Of a stretch of DNA of 43,080 bases, positions 1 to 6,585 are shown piece after piece. Positions within the stretch are counted from its first letter, which is position 1, and each line of letters begins with the position of its first letter. The position numbers and the translations under genes are program-made. Origin of the DNA: Erysipelotrichaceae bacterium (GTDB lineage: Bacteria > Bacillota_I > Bacilli_A > Erysipelotrichales > Coprobacillaceae); assembly GCA_018365815.1 (NCBI GenBank), contig JAGZJH010000018.1:1-43080 (forward strand). The letters run 5' to 3'. The notes beneath the pieces were generated by a model. It ran no database searches. It was given only the letters and a program-made list of their open reading frames with translations, and was not told where the DNA came from.

Positions 1-229
1 AAGTGCCAAGGGATGTCCTTATGATAATGCAGTAGCAGAAGCAACTTACAAAATATTTAAAACTGAGTTTGCTTTTAACAGACGATTTAAAAACTTTGAG
101 GAACTAGAGCTAGAATTATTTGATGATGTAAATTGGTACAATAACATTAGAATTCATGGATCATTAAATTATAAGTCTTCAGTAGAATATCGTATGTTCT
201 CATAAAATTTGTCTAATTTAGTGTTAACA
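1..229 (+). mobile_element. Right end of an IS3-family insertion sequence (partial)
   Basis: The first 229 bases are the 3' end of an insertion sequence whose remainder lies outside the window. They contain the transposase C-terminus (2-205), then a terminal inverted repeat that, read on the minus strand, begins TGTTAACACTAAATTAGAC at 229. TG...CA ends are typical of IS3-family elements. The minus-strand ATPase reading frame runs from its own sequence straight into this repeat and stops inside it, which places the insertion boundary at about 229/230. A 3-5 bp target duplication is expected but cannot be tested because the left end is missing. Confidence 0.8.
2..205 (+). CDS. IS3-family transposase OrfB, C-terminal fragment
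   Basis: About 67 residues remain, open at the left window edge. The reading frame contains GCPYDNAVAEATYKIFKTE, the block around the last catalytic glutamate of the DDE integrase core in IS3/IS150 transposases. It is followed by the usual FxxxxELELELFDDVNWYNNIRIHGSL tail (YNxxRxHxxL) and a stop 25 bases before the inverted repeat. The enzyme cuts and joins the ends of its own element. The start, OrfA and the first two catalytic aspartates lie outside the window, so activity cannot be judged. Confidence 0.85.
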   Translation, partial: SAKGCPYDNAVAEATYKIFKTEFAFNRRFKNFEELELELFDDVNWYNNIRIHGSLNYKSSVEYRMFS

Positions 230-626
230 ATCCAAAGCTATCAATAATTACTAAACTATACTCTTCACAATTCTCTATTCTTTGTTCCAAATCCATTTTA
301 ATATCTTGTAAACTTTGAGCATCATCTCCAAACACATAATGAATGTTAGGATTACTCCCTAATTCCAATGCCTTTAATCTTGCTTGTGTTTCATGTGCAT
401 AGTTATCGTTATCGTAATAAATGACCTTTCCTTTCAAATTTTGCTTACCTAGGTATTCTGTACCGTCTGCAACAGCATTCGCTAATGACGTTGCAATCAT
501 ACTTTTTCCTATCTTACTGTTTGCTCCCATAATATATAAGCCATTCTTAAGCAAACCACCTAATATACCATGTTCAACATTTTTAAATTCTGTGTTTAAT
601 AATTCTTCTTGCGTATACACACTCAT
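213..626 (-). pseudogene. RepA-like P-loop ATPase, truncated by the IS
   Basis: This is the N-terminal half (137 residues) of a RepA/AAA_25-type ATPase, a helicase-like protein found on plasmids, phages and integrative elements. A Walker A variant, GANSKIGKS, lies near residue 36 and a Walker B-like strand, LVIIDS, near residue 128. The frame then enters the IS inverted repeat and ends at a fortuitous stop. Full-length relatives carry roughly 150 or more further residues, so the protein is probably non-functional. I choose the ATG at 626 because AAAGGAG lies 8 bases upstream; the longer frame from 665 has no such site. The leader upstream is unusually structured (see the RNA entries). Confidence 0.75.
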
Positions 627-634
627 ATTTTTTA

Positions 635-714
635 CTCCTTTCCATCTACTAGAAAGAAGACCCAAATTTTGTTATAATCTTAATGAAAGAAAATAACCTA
701 AGGGTTCTTCTTTC
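635..714 (-). promoter_or_regulatory. Structured leader of the RepA-like ATPase with mutually exclusive pairings
   Basis: Read on the minus strand, three segments compete. Segment L is GAAAGAAGAACCC (714-702), segment M is GGGTCTTCTTTC (663-652), and the Shine-Dalgarno region is GGAAAGGAG (643-635). M can pair with L over about 12 bp with one bulge. Alternatively its last five bases, CTTTC, can pair with GAAAG of the ribosome binding site across a 9-base loop. L pairing would leave the site free, and M-SD pairing would cover it. This is base-pairing logic read by eye; no folding energy was calculated. Confidence 0.4.
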
Positions 715-766
715 GGTGTGTTGGTTAATTAGCGAGTTTACCAGACCGAGCTAATTAACCTTTTTA
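680..766 (+). ncRNA. Candidate antisense RNA opposite the ATPase leader
   Basis: A perfect TATAAT lies at 673-678, with a weak -35 (TAGAAA, 650-655) at 17-base spacing. Downstream is a first stem GAAAGAA/TTCTTTC (685-691 with 708-714). A second, strong stem GGTTAATTAGC/GCTAATTAACC (723-733 with 750-760) follows, ending in TTTTTA. A transcript from about 685 to 766 would be a two-hairpin RNA of some 80 bases with its own terminator. It would be fully complementary to the leader of the minus-strand ATPase gene, which is the architecture of plasmid counter-transcribed RNAs. No open reading frame competes in this stretch. Function is inferred. Confidence 0.4.
723..766 (+). terminator. Rho-independent terminator, 11-bp stem
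   Basis: The arms at 723-733 and 750-760 are exact complements around a 16-base loop, and the right arm is followed by TTTTTATTTG. No coding sequence on the plus strand ends here, so it would end a non-coding transcript started near 685. Confidence 0.6.
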
Positions 767-805
767 TTTGTTCTTACAATCATAATAACCACACCCTTTC
801 CAACT

Positions 806-829
806 AAATAAACCTATTTAGGTTTATTT
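806..829. promoter_or_regulatory. Operator-like palindrome between the repressor and the ATPase
   Basis: AAATAAACCT (806-815) and AGGTTTATTT (820-829) are perfect inverted copies separated by ATTT. A further half-site, AGGTTTATTT, recurs at 885-894, just ahead of the -35 of the xre gene. Repeated half-sites between divergent genes, next to a Xre-type regulator, are the usual arrangement of a phage-type repressor operator. A possible minus-strand -10 (TATTAT, 787-782) would place the palindrome over the -35 of the ATPase promoter. Confidence 0.55.
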
Positions 830-896
830 CACTATTATTTTAATCCCAAAAAGGTTAAAATTCAAGTATTTTTTATTACGTTTTAGGTTTATTTTA

Positions 897-925
897 TTGA
901 ATTTATTATTTTTTTCTACTATAAT
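897..925 (+). promoter_or_regulatory. Sigma-A-type promoter of the xre repressor gene
   Basis: TTGAAT (897-902), a 17-base spacer and TATAAT (920-925) precede the gene by about 24 bases. The AGGTTTA half-site at 885-894 abuts the -35 element, so the repressor could control its own promoter. Confidence 0.65.
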
Positions 926-948
926 TACACTAGAAGGTGGTGAGAAAC

Positions 949-1674
949 ATGAATATCAAAAATCTTCTATTGCGTAAAATAGAAAAACAAGATTTAGAAA
1001 TAGAACTAGCTTCCTTAAATTCTATCGGCGATAGATTAAAATTTTTACGAAAAAACTATTTAAAACTGAGCCGAGCAAAATTATCTAGTGAAATAGGTAT
1101 AGAAGCAAATATGTTAAATAAATACGAAAATGGTTATTTTGAACCAAAAACTGATCGTATCAAACAATTTGCAGAGTTTTATGACATACCGGAAGAATAT
1201 ATTACAGGAGAAAACACCAATACTCTATTAAAAGAAGATTACTTTTTAATCAGTAACTTACATATGTATTGTTGGGAAATTGACAGAAACCTAGCTAAGA
1301 TAGTAAATCGTCAAGAAATTGAAATAGCATTATACAAGGCAAATAAAGTAGTAATTGGTGCATTAGATAATCTCCCCTCTAAAGGTGCAGATTTTTTATA
1401 CATAGCTAATTTATTCAATAATGACAAAGATAAAGACTTGCTAGAGAATTTAGATAAATCAAGTTTATTAGCATTCTTTGACAAAAAAATTGATACCTTA
1501 ACAAATTTCCCTAACATCCAAACAAACTCTCTTGACTACATCTCAAGAGTTATTGACTTCGGTATAAACACTAAAGACGCTTTATCAAAACAAGAATACA
1601 TAGAAGTTATTCATCATTTACAGCCTCTTACTGAAGCTTATATGTTACATATTCAAGAAAATCCTGCAAAATAA
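949..1674 (+). CDS. Xre-family HTH transcriptional repressor
   Basis: A 241-residue cytoplasmic DNA-binding protein. Residues about 25-80 form a Cro/CI-type helix-turn-helix, from SIGDRLKFLRKNYLKLSRAKL through NMLNKYENGYFEPKTDRI to AEFYDIPEEYITGE. The remaining 160 residues are helical and match no peptidase or other domain I recognise, so it is not a LexA/CI autoprotease type. I choose the ATG at 949 over the GTG at 937 because AAGGTGGTGA, which covers 937, is itself the ribosome binding site. It is divergent from the IS-truncated ATPase with an operator-like palindrome between them, which suggests it is the immunity or lysogeny-type repressor of a lost element. Confidence 0.8.
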   Translation: MNIKNLLLRKIEKQDLEIELASLNSIGDRLKFLRKNYLKLSRAKLSSEIGIEANMLNKYENGYFEPKTDRIKQFAEFYDIPEEYITGENTNTLLKEDYFLISNLHMYCWEIDRNLAKIVNRQEIEIALYKANKVVIGALDNLPSKGADFLYIANLFNNDKDKDLLENLDKSSLLAFFDKKIDTLTNFPNIQTNSLDYISRVIDFGINTKDALSKQEYIEVIHHLQPLTEAYMLHIQENPAK

Positions 1675-1703
1675 TATAGTACATAAATGTCAATTTTCAA
1701 TAA

Positions 1704-1734
1704 CATCAAGCACATCATTGCTTGATGTTTTTTA
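1704..1734 (+). terminator. Terminator of the xre repressor gene
   Basis: CATCAAGCA and TGCTTGATG (1704-1712, 1719-1727) form a 9-bp stem followed by TTTTTTATT, 30 bases after the stop codon. Confidence 0.8.
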
Positions 1735-1800
1735 TTAACCTTTTTCATCTCATTTTTTTGACACTTTTTATTTTGAAATCACCTCATTCCCAAATAATAT

Positions 1801-1846
1801 AAAAAGCTCGCTAAATCGTAAAATTCACGATTATAACGAGCTTTTT
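1801..1846 (-). terminator. Bidirectional terminator downstream of lysS
   Basis: AAAAAGCTCG and CGAGCTTTTT bracket an inner stem AATCGT/ACGATT, giving one long hairpin with a T-run on both strands. It ends lysS on the minus strand and backs up the xre terminator on the plus strand. Confidence 0.8.
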
Positions 1847-1871
1847 CAACCTTTAATGATTTATAAACTTC

Positions 1872-3356
1872 TTATTTATTTTTCATATGAGGGAAAAGCA
1901 ACACATCTCTAATTGTACTACATCCACACATTAACATTACCAAACGATCAATTCCATACCCAATTCCCCCAGCAGGTGGCATTCCATACTCTAACGCCTC
2001 TAAGAAATCCATATCTAAATCATTGGCTTCATCATTTCCTAACTCTCTTTCCTTCAACTGATTTTCAAAACGTTCCAACTGATCAATTGGATCATTCAAC
2101 TCAGTATAAGCGTTAGCAAACTCCTTACCATCAATAAACAACTCAAAACGATCAACAAAACGTGGATCATTAGGATTTCTCTTAGTTAAAGGAGAAATTT
2201 CAACAGGGTGTCCATACAAGAAAGTCGGTTGAATTAAAGTTTCCTCAACATACTCTTCAAAAAATAAATTAATAATATGACCAACACTTGTAAAATGAGG
2301 TTCAACAGTTAATCCTCTTTCATTAGCCAAAGCTACTGCTTCTTCAAAAGACATCTCTTTCCAAAAATCAACACCTGTAATTTCCTTAATTGCATCTACC
2401 ATATGCACTCTTTTCCACGGTCCTGCTAAATCAATTTCCTTATCATTCCATGTTAATTTCGTACTTCCCACAACTGTATTTGCTACATGTTGATACATCG
2501 CCTCAGTCATCTCCATCATACCTTCTAAATCAGAATAAGCAAGATAAGCCTCCATTAAAGTGAATTCTGGATTATGTCTTGCATCTACCCCTTCATTTCT
2601 AAAAGTACGACCAATTTCATAAACAGCTTCCATACCCCCAACTAATAAACGTTTCAACGGTAACTCCAAAGCAATTCTTAAATAAAATGGCATATCTAAA
2701 GCATTATGATGAGTAGTAAAAGGTCTTGCAGAAGCCCCGGTTAAAACCGGTTGAAGAATAGGCGTTTCCACTTCCACAAACCCTCTATTATCCATAAAAT
2801 TTTGAATTGCTCTAATAATCTTTGGTCTCATAAACGCAACCTTACGAGATTCTTCATTCATAATCAAATCAACATAACGTCTTCTATATCTTTCTTCAAT
2901 ATCAGTTAAACCATGAAATTTTTCAGGTAATGGTCTTAATGCTTTAACTAAATGAACATATTTACTCGCTTTAACAGACAACTCACCAGTATTAGTTACA
3001 AAAACAGTTCCTTCAATTCCCACAATATCTCCAATATCGGCTTTTTTAAAGAACTCATAATTTTCTTCACCAACACGGTCTTTTCTTACATAAATTTGGA
3101 TTTGTCCATCACGATCTTGAATATGCATAAACCCAGCCTTACCTTTACCACGTTTAGTCATAATTCTTCCCGCAACTTTAACTTCAACGGCCATTTCTTC
3201 TAATTCTTCATGACTATATTGACCATATTCATTTTTTAACGCTAATGAAAAATGTGTGCGATCAAATCTTTGTCCAAATGGATCAGTTCCCATTTCTTTA
3301 ATCGCTTTCGCTTTTTCACGACGTACTAACTCTTGTTCACTAAAATCTCTTTCCAT
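1872..3356 (-). CDS. lysS: Lysyl-tRNA synthetase, class II
   Basis: LysS activates lysine with ATP and charges tRNA-Lys in the cytoplasm. The 494-residue protein has the usual layout. An N-terminal OB-fold anticodon-binding domain (about 55-150; AGRIMTKRGKGKAGFMHIQD) precedes the class II core, with motif 2 (EIGRTFRNEG) mid-protein and motif 3 (GIGYGIDRLVML) near the C-terminus. The ATG at 3356 is preceded by AGGAGGAAAGTT; the longer frame to 3407 lies inside the riboswitch terminator and is not coding. Expression should be controlled by the T-box just upstream. Its position next to dusB matches Bacillus gene order, with several unrelated genes inserted between. Confidence 0.97.
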   Translation of the reverse strand: MERDFSEQELVRREKAKAIKEMGTDPFGQRFDRTHFSLALKNEYGQYSHEELEEMAVEVKVAGRIMTKRGKGKAGFMHIQDRDGQIQIYVRKDRVGEENYEFFKKADIGDIVGIEGTVFVTNTGELSVKASKYVHLVKALRPLPEKFHGLTDIEERYRRRYVDLIMNEESRKVAFMRPKIIRAIQNFMDNRGFVEVETPILQPVLTGASARPFTTHHNALDMPFYLRIALELPLKRLLVGGMEAVYEIGRTFRNEGVDARHNPEFTLMEAYLAYSDLEGMMEMTEAMYQHVANTVVGSTKLTWNDKEIDLAGPWKRVHMVDAIKEITGVDFWKEMSFEEAVALANERGLTVEPHFTSVGHIINLFFEEYVEETLIQPTFLYGHPVEISPLTKRNPNDPRFVDRFELFIDGKEFANAYTELNDPIDQLERFENQLKERELGNDEANDLDMDFLEALEYGMPPAGGIGYGIDRLVMLMCGCSTIRDVLLFPHMKNK

Positions 3357-3374
3357 AACTTTCCTCCTATAAAG

Positions 3375-3650
3375 TATAAAAACTCTCGTCCTATGAAAAA
3401 CCATCATAGGGGCGAGAGTATAATCGCGGTACCACCCTAATTTATTAATATGTCACCATATTAACCTCATCAACTACAAACATAGTCTAGTTCGTAACGT
3501 GAACAAACGGCATAGTATCCCTCAAAAGTTCCTTATGCAGCTCCAAGTCTTTTTTCATTATATAAAACATTATCCCTTTCCACCAACTGGGACTCTCTGT
3601 AAACTTTTAATATAATTACTCTTCTTTTCATTGCTTTTATTTTATACAAC
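3375..3650 (-). promoter_or_regulatory. T-box riboswitch of lysS
   Basis: The conserved T-box core AGGGTGGTACCGCG is read on the minus strand at 3438-3425. It is followed by a terminator hairpin with arms ACTCTCG/CGAGAGT (3382-3388, 3413-3419) and a T-run. Upstream, Stem I shows AGAGAGT, GTTGGTGGAAAGGGA and ACTTGGAGC in the usual order. Just before ACTTGGAGC lies a run containing AAA and AAG, both lysine codons, in the position of the specifier. Uncharged tRNA-Lys would pair with specifier and T-box and prevent termination. The exact specifier register was assigned by eye. Confidence 0.93.
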
Positions 3651-3654
3651 TGTG

Positions 3655-3684
3655 ATTATAACGAAAAAATATCCAACTTGTCAA
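3655..3684 (-). promoter_or_regulatory. Promoter of the lysS T-box transcript
   Basis: TTGACA (3684-3679) and TATAAT (3660-3655) are both perfect consensus hexamers, 18 bases apart. The start of transcription would be near 3648, just before Stem I of the T-box. Confidence 0.85.
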
Positions 3685-3693
3685 GTAAATTCC

Positions 3694-4329
3694 TTATTCA
3701 TTACCTTTAACCTTTTTATAAATTTGATAAGAATAAATAGCCATGGCAACTACATCTAAAATAACCACTGCTAAAGCTACCAAAACTAAATACTCCGGTT
3801 TAACCACTCCACATATAATCATCATCAATCCACTGACAACAAAACAATACCCTCCCATTCTTTGAGTTTTATTCCAAACATATTCATTATCAATAGCCCA
3901 AGGAAATCTCACTCCTAAAAAATAATTTTGTGGTATTCTAGGCATATAATTTCCCATAATAATCATCAACAATCCAATCATCAAACTCATGACTAAAGAT
4001 ATATCTATCCTATGATTATAAACAGATAAAATAGGAATTGAATTCATCACAATCATAAATACACTAAGTAAATATCTAAAAAACTCATAAACTTGAGGAT
4101 TACGATTTAACTGTTTTTGTTTAGGATCAATTTTACGTGTCACTCCCATACCTAAATAAGTTCCAACCGGTAATAAAGCCAAAATCAAATAAGTCCAACG
4201 ACTTCCATAACCATCGACTTGTCCTTGACTATTCCAATGAATTGGAACAACTTCCGGCATTTTCACAATAAAATATAAAGAAACAAAAAAAGAAATTACA
4301 CACAATCCCAAAAACCAATGTTTACGCAT
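3694..4329 (-). CDS. SdpI-family membrane immunity protein (DUF1648)
   Basis: This 211-residue protein has about six membrane segments. The DUF1648 signature VVPIHWNSQGQVDGYGSRW lies near residues 25-45, and the SdpI-type second half contains RIPQNYFLGVRFPWAIDNEYVWNKTQ (near 130-150). In Bacillus, SdpI protects cells against the SdpC killing peptide and also sequesters the repressor SdpR at the membrane. The gene starts one base after the ArsR-family repressor gene, with AAGGGGGAAC inside that gene's end, so the two are translationally coupled. I chose the ATG at 4329, not the longer frame. No SdpC-like toxin gene is nearby. The family assignment is good; the actual toxin or signal is unknown. 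Confidence 0.82.
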   Translation of the reverse strand: MRKHWFLGLCVISFFVSLYFIVKMPEVVPIHWNSQGQVDGYGSRWTYLILALLPVGTYLGMGVTRKIDPKQKQLNRNPQVYEFFRYLLSVFMIVMNSIPILSVYNHRIDISLVMSLMIGLLMIIMGNYMPRIPQNYFLGVRFPWAIDNEYVWNKTQRMGGYCFVVSGLMMIICGVVKPEYLVLVALAVVILDVVAMAIYSYQIYKKVKGNE

Positions 4330-4330
4330 A

Positions 4331-4591
4331 CTAAAGTTCCCCCTTAAAGTCATAAAACCATTTAATAATATCTTGAAAAACCGTCATATTTAATGAATAA
4401 ACAATATTTTGTCCTTGTCTTTCATCAATAACTAACTTACTATGTTTTAAAATTGACAAATGATGCGAAATTGAAGGTTTTGTGATGTTAAAGTAATCTG
4501 CAATTTCTCCGGCATTCAAAGATTGATCCTTCAACAATTCTAAAATCTTACGACGTGTGGGATCGCTTAATGCTTTGAAAACATCATTCAT
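4331..4591 (-). CDS. ArsR/SdpR-family transcriptional repressor
   Basis: An 86-residue winged-helix regulator. The N-terminal ALSDPTRRKILELLK and the recognition region TKPSISHHLSILKHSKLV are characteristic of ArsR proteins. There is no cysteine at all, so this is not a metal-thiol sensor and fits the SdpR subgroup. It has AAGGAAGGTGAG upstream of its ATG. A perfect palindrome lies over the transcription start of its own promoter, so it most probably represses itself and the coupled SdpI-type gene until the membrane partner sequesters it. That mechanism is established for Bacillus SdpR/SdpI and inferred here. Confidence 0.88.
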   Translation of the reverse strand: MNDVFKALSDPTRRKILELLKDQSLNAGEIADYFNITKPSISHHLSILKHSKLVIDERQGQNIVYSLNMTVFQDIIKWFYDFKGEL

Positions 4592-4612
4592 TCTCTCACC
4601 TTCCTTTTAATT

Positions 4613-4634
4613 TAGATATTTATCTAAATATCTA
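4613..4634 (-). promoter_or_regulatory. Operator for the ArsR/SdpR-type repressor
   Basis: TAGATATTT and AAATATCTA form a perfect 9-bp inverted repeat with a 4-base spacer. It begins 5 bases downstream of the -10 element of the repressor promoter, covers the likely start of transcription, and lies 21 bases ahead of the start codon. Confidence 0.7.
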
Positions 4635-4639
4635 TTTAT

Positions 4640-4668
4640 ATTATATAAAACAAAGGTGATAATTGCAA
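4640..4668 (-). promoter_or_regulatory. Promoter of the sdpR-sdpI-type operon
   Basis: TTGCAA (4668-4663), a 17-base spacer and TATAAT (4645-4640). The -35 lies inside the loop of the terminator of the preceding gene (4654-4680), so the two elements overlap physically. Confidence 0.75.
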
Positions 4669-4680
4669 CCTATATCACCT
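4654..4680 (-). terminator. Terminator of the DUF188 gene
   Basis: On the minus strand AGGTGATA pairs with TATCACCT (8 bp) and is followed by TTGTTTTA. It starts 4 bases after the stop codon. Confidence 0.7.
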
Positions 4681-4683
4681 ATT

Positions 4684-5133
4684 TTAATGTAATTGTTTAT
4701 CATGTAACATCTTAATCAACGCTTGTTTAAAATGTTCATCATCTTCTCTAGTCCTTTTTTTAGGACCTTTTAAATGCGTTTTATTTTTAGAATTTTTTAA
4801 CTTCACTCCCACATATCGACTAAACAACATAGCATCTATATTATTTTGATGATACTCGATCCCATTTTGATTTAAAGCCTTGCCTTTTTTAGCTAAGACT
4901 AAACTCGCTAAACCATAATCTTGTGTAATCACAAGATCATCTTTTTGAATTAACTTTAATATTTCATAATCAACTTGATCATTTCCTTGATCGACAATTT
5001 TCACTATTCCATAATCTAATTTAAGATAATGATTAACATCACAAACTACAATTAACTCAATTTGATATTCACAAGCAATTTTTTCTACTATTTTAATCAC
5101 CGGACACCCATCGCCATCTATCACTATTTTCAA
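4684..5133 (-). CDS. YaiI/YqxD family protein (DUF188)
   Basis: A 149-residue protein of the DUF188 family, which has a PIN-like fold and no settled function. Visible family marks are KIVIDGDGCPVIKI at the N-terminus, VVCDVNH (about residue 35), DLVITQDYGLASL (about 70-80) and the C-terminal GPKKRTREDDEHF. I choose the TTG at 5133 because the family starts at this point and AGGGGGAG sits 7 bases upstream; the ATG-like start 12 codons earlier lies inside the preceding pseudogene. The acidic residues in DGDGCP and TQDYG would be the candidate metal ligands. It follows the decayed HTH gene without a gap. Confidence 0.85.
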   Translation of the reverse strand: MKIVIDGDGCPVIKIVEKIACEYQIELIVVCDVNHYLKLDYGIVKIVDQGNDQVDYEILKLIQKDDLVITQDYGLASLVLAKKGKALNQNGIEYHQNNIDAMLFSRYVGVKLKNSKNKTHLKGPKKRTREDDEHFKQALIKMLHDKQLH

Positions 5134-5137
5134 TTCA

Positions 5138-6285
5138 TCACTCCCCCTCTTGTGTAAAATAAATTCCACTCATATCAATTCTTCCAAATTTCATTGGACA
5201 TGAAAAACTTAATAACTCCACTTTTCGATTAATAGAATCAACAATCTCTAGTTTTATTTGAATTTGATCTTTTTTATTCAATGTATATTTAAAATACCCT
5301 GTTTCATATACATTTTGATTTAATGAACCATAGTTTTCATTGACTTTCATCTTCTCTTGATATACTTCTTGATTATTCACTAATAAAACAAAATTAATTT
5401 CTTCGATTTTTAAATCAGTGGTAATGAATTCATTTGAACGATTTAAGTCAACGCCTATGCGTAATTTATCCTTATGTTCCCCACTAATTCCAAAACTTTT
5501 CAAATCGATAGTAGGGTTTAACTTTACATAGTCATTGACTTTAATAACTTCGTTATTAATATCATTTTGAATAATTTTCTGTTCGTGATTTTGAATGATT
5601 TTTATATATTTAATATCATTTAAACCTATTTCAAAAGGATCGTTGATATAATAATCATTTTCTAAATAAGCGGGAATTGTGTAAAATTTACCTTGACTAT
5701 CTTCAATAGTGTAAGATACCTTAGCGTTTTGTTGGTATTCATACAAACTTGTTTTGATTTTAATATTGGTTTAATCTTCTTTAATCTCACTAAAGTTAAT
5801 GTGATAAGCTTTGATAGTTTGTTTATTATTTGCATCATTTACTAAATGATATAAATTAGAATAGTCGATTATCATTTGTTCATTAAGTTGAATTAACTGA
5901 TTCTCGTATTGTTTTATTTTATTATTATTGTTGATTTGACTTGATATGGTATAAGTCACAGCACAAAATGAAATAAACACTACGCTCAAAACTATCATTA
6001 AAAAATAACGACGGTTTGTACGGGTTTGATTTTGACTAAATTGTTTTATCAAAGTAAGAAGTTGATTTGTGTCTACGTAATGTTGTAGTGTTTTTATTTC
6101 TAATAATTCGTCCATACTGACTTCTAATATTTCACATAACTTTATTAATTAATTTACATTTGAAACACTTTGATCTTATTCCCAATTAACAATAGTCTCT
6201 GTATTAACCCTTATTTTTTCCCTAATTGTTCTTGAGTTAATTCTTTTAATTGACGATATTTGATGATTTGTTGCCCTAAACTCAT
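5138..6285 (-). pseudogene. HTH (Xre) - single-pass membrane protein gene, decayed
   Basis: Read in pieces this is one gene. ATG at 6285 gives MSLGQQIIKYRQLKELTQEQ, a normal Xre helix-turn-helix start. A stop after LGKK and a one-base shift lead to IRVNTETIVNWE. Two in-frame stops then interrupt the rest of the HTH domain before LIKLCEILEVSMDELLE. The frame then runs to 5771 with one membrane segment (YFLMIVLSVVFISFCAVTY). A single TAA follows, and the same frame continues as a 200-residue beta-rich extracellular-looking domain to 5138. Intact relatives would be HTH-membrane-sensor proteins. Four lesions make function very unlikely, although the two long open pieces look recent. Confidence 0.8.
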
Positions 6286-6585
6286 AAAAATGACCTACTT
6301 TCTATTATTATTGTAACATATTTACTTGTTTAAACAATCTCATATCGCCTGTAATTGATGAAACATAAGAAAATAAAAAAGCTGCAACAAAATATGTTCT
6401 TACTTGATAATGAATGATTAAAAAAGAGACTTCTAAAATGATTGTACTTTCAACAATTTTAGAAGTCTCTTTTTAGTATCTGCTCTAAAGTAAGAAGATC
6501 GAATAATCATTTAAATTCATGTTCTTAGAGATATACACTCTATGTTATTTTAAATGACTAAAGTTATTGTATTACAGTTTTTTAA
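6286..6585. other. Gene-free stretch between the decayed HTH gene and dusB
   Basis: About 300 bases of AT-rich sequence. It holds the long terminator hairpin at 6421-6474. The nonamer ATGTTCTTA occurs twice (6393 and 6529), and an AAGTAAGAA/TTCTTACTT pair flanks the hairpin. I see no open reading frame or promoter that I would defend. Confidence 0.5.
6421..6474 (-). terminator. Strong bidirectional terminator downstream of dusB
   Basis: A perfect 19-bp inverted repeat (6421-6439 with 6456-6474; core AGAGACTTCTAAAAT) with a 16-base loop and five T on each exit. The stem is much longer than other terminators in the window. Confidence 0.8.

Noticed and set aside
421..696. 91-codon plus-strand ORF opposite the ATPase gene
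   Set aside because: Antisense shadow of a frame with Walker motifs and a good ribosome binding site; no start signals of its own.
5138..6115. Two independent hypothetical genes, or stop-codon read-through joining them
   Set aside because: The upstream HTH part is also broken by a shift and two more stops, so ordinary decay explains it better than programmed recoding.
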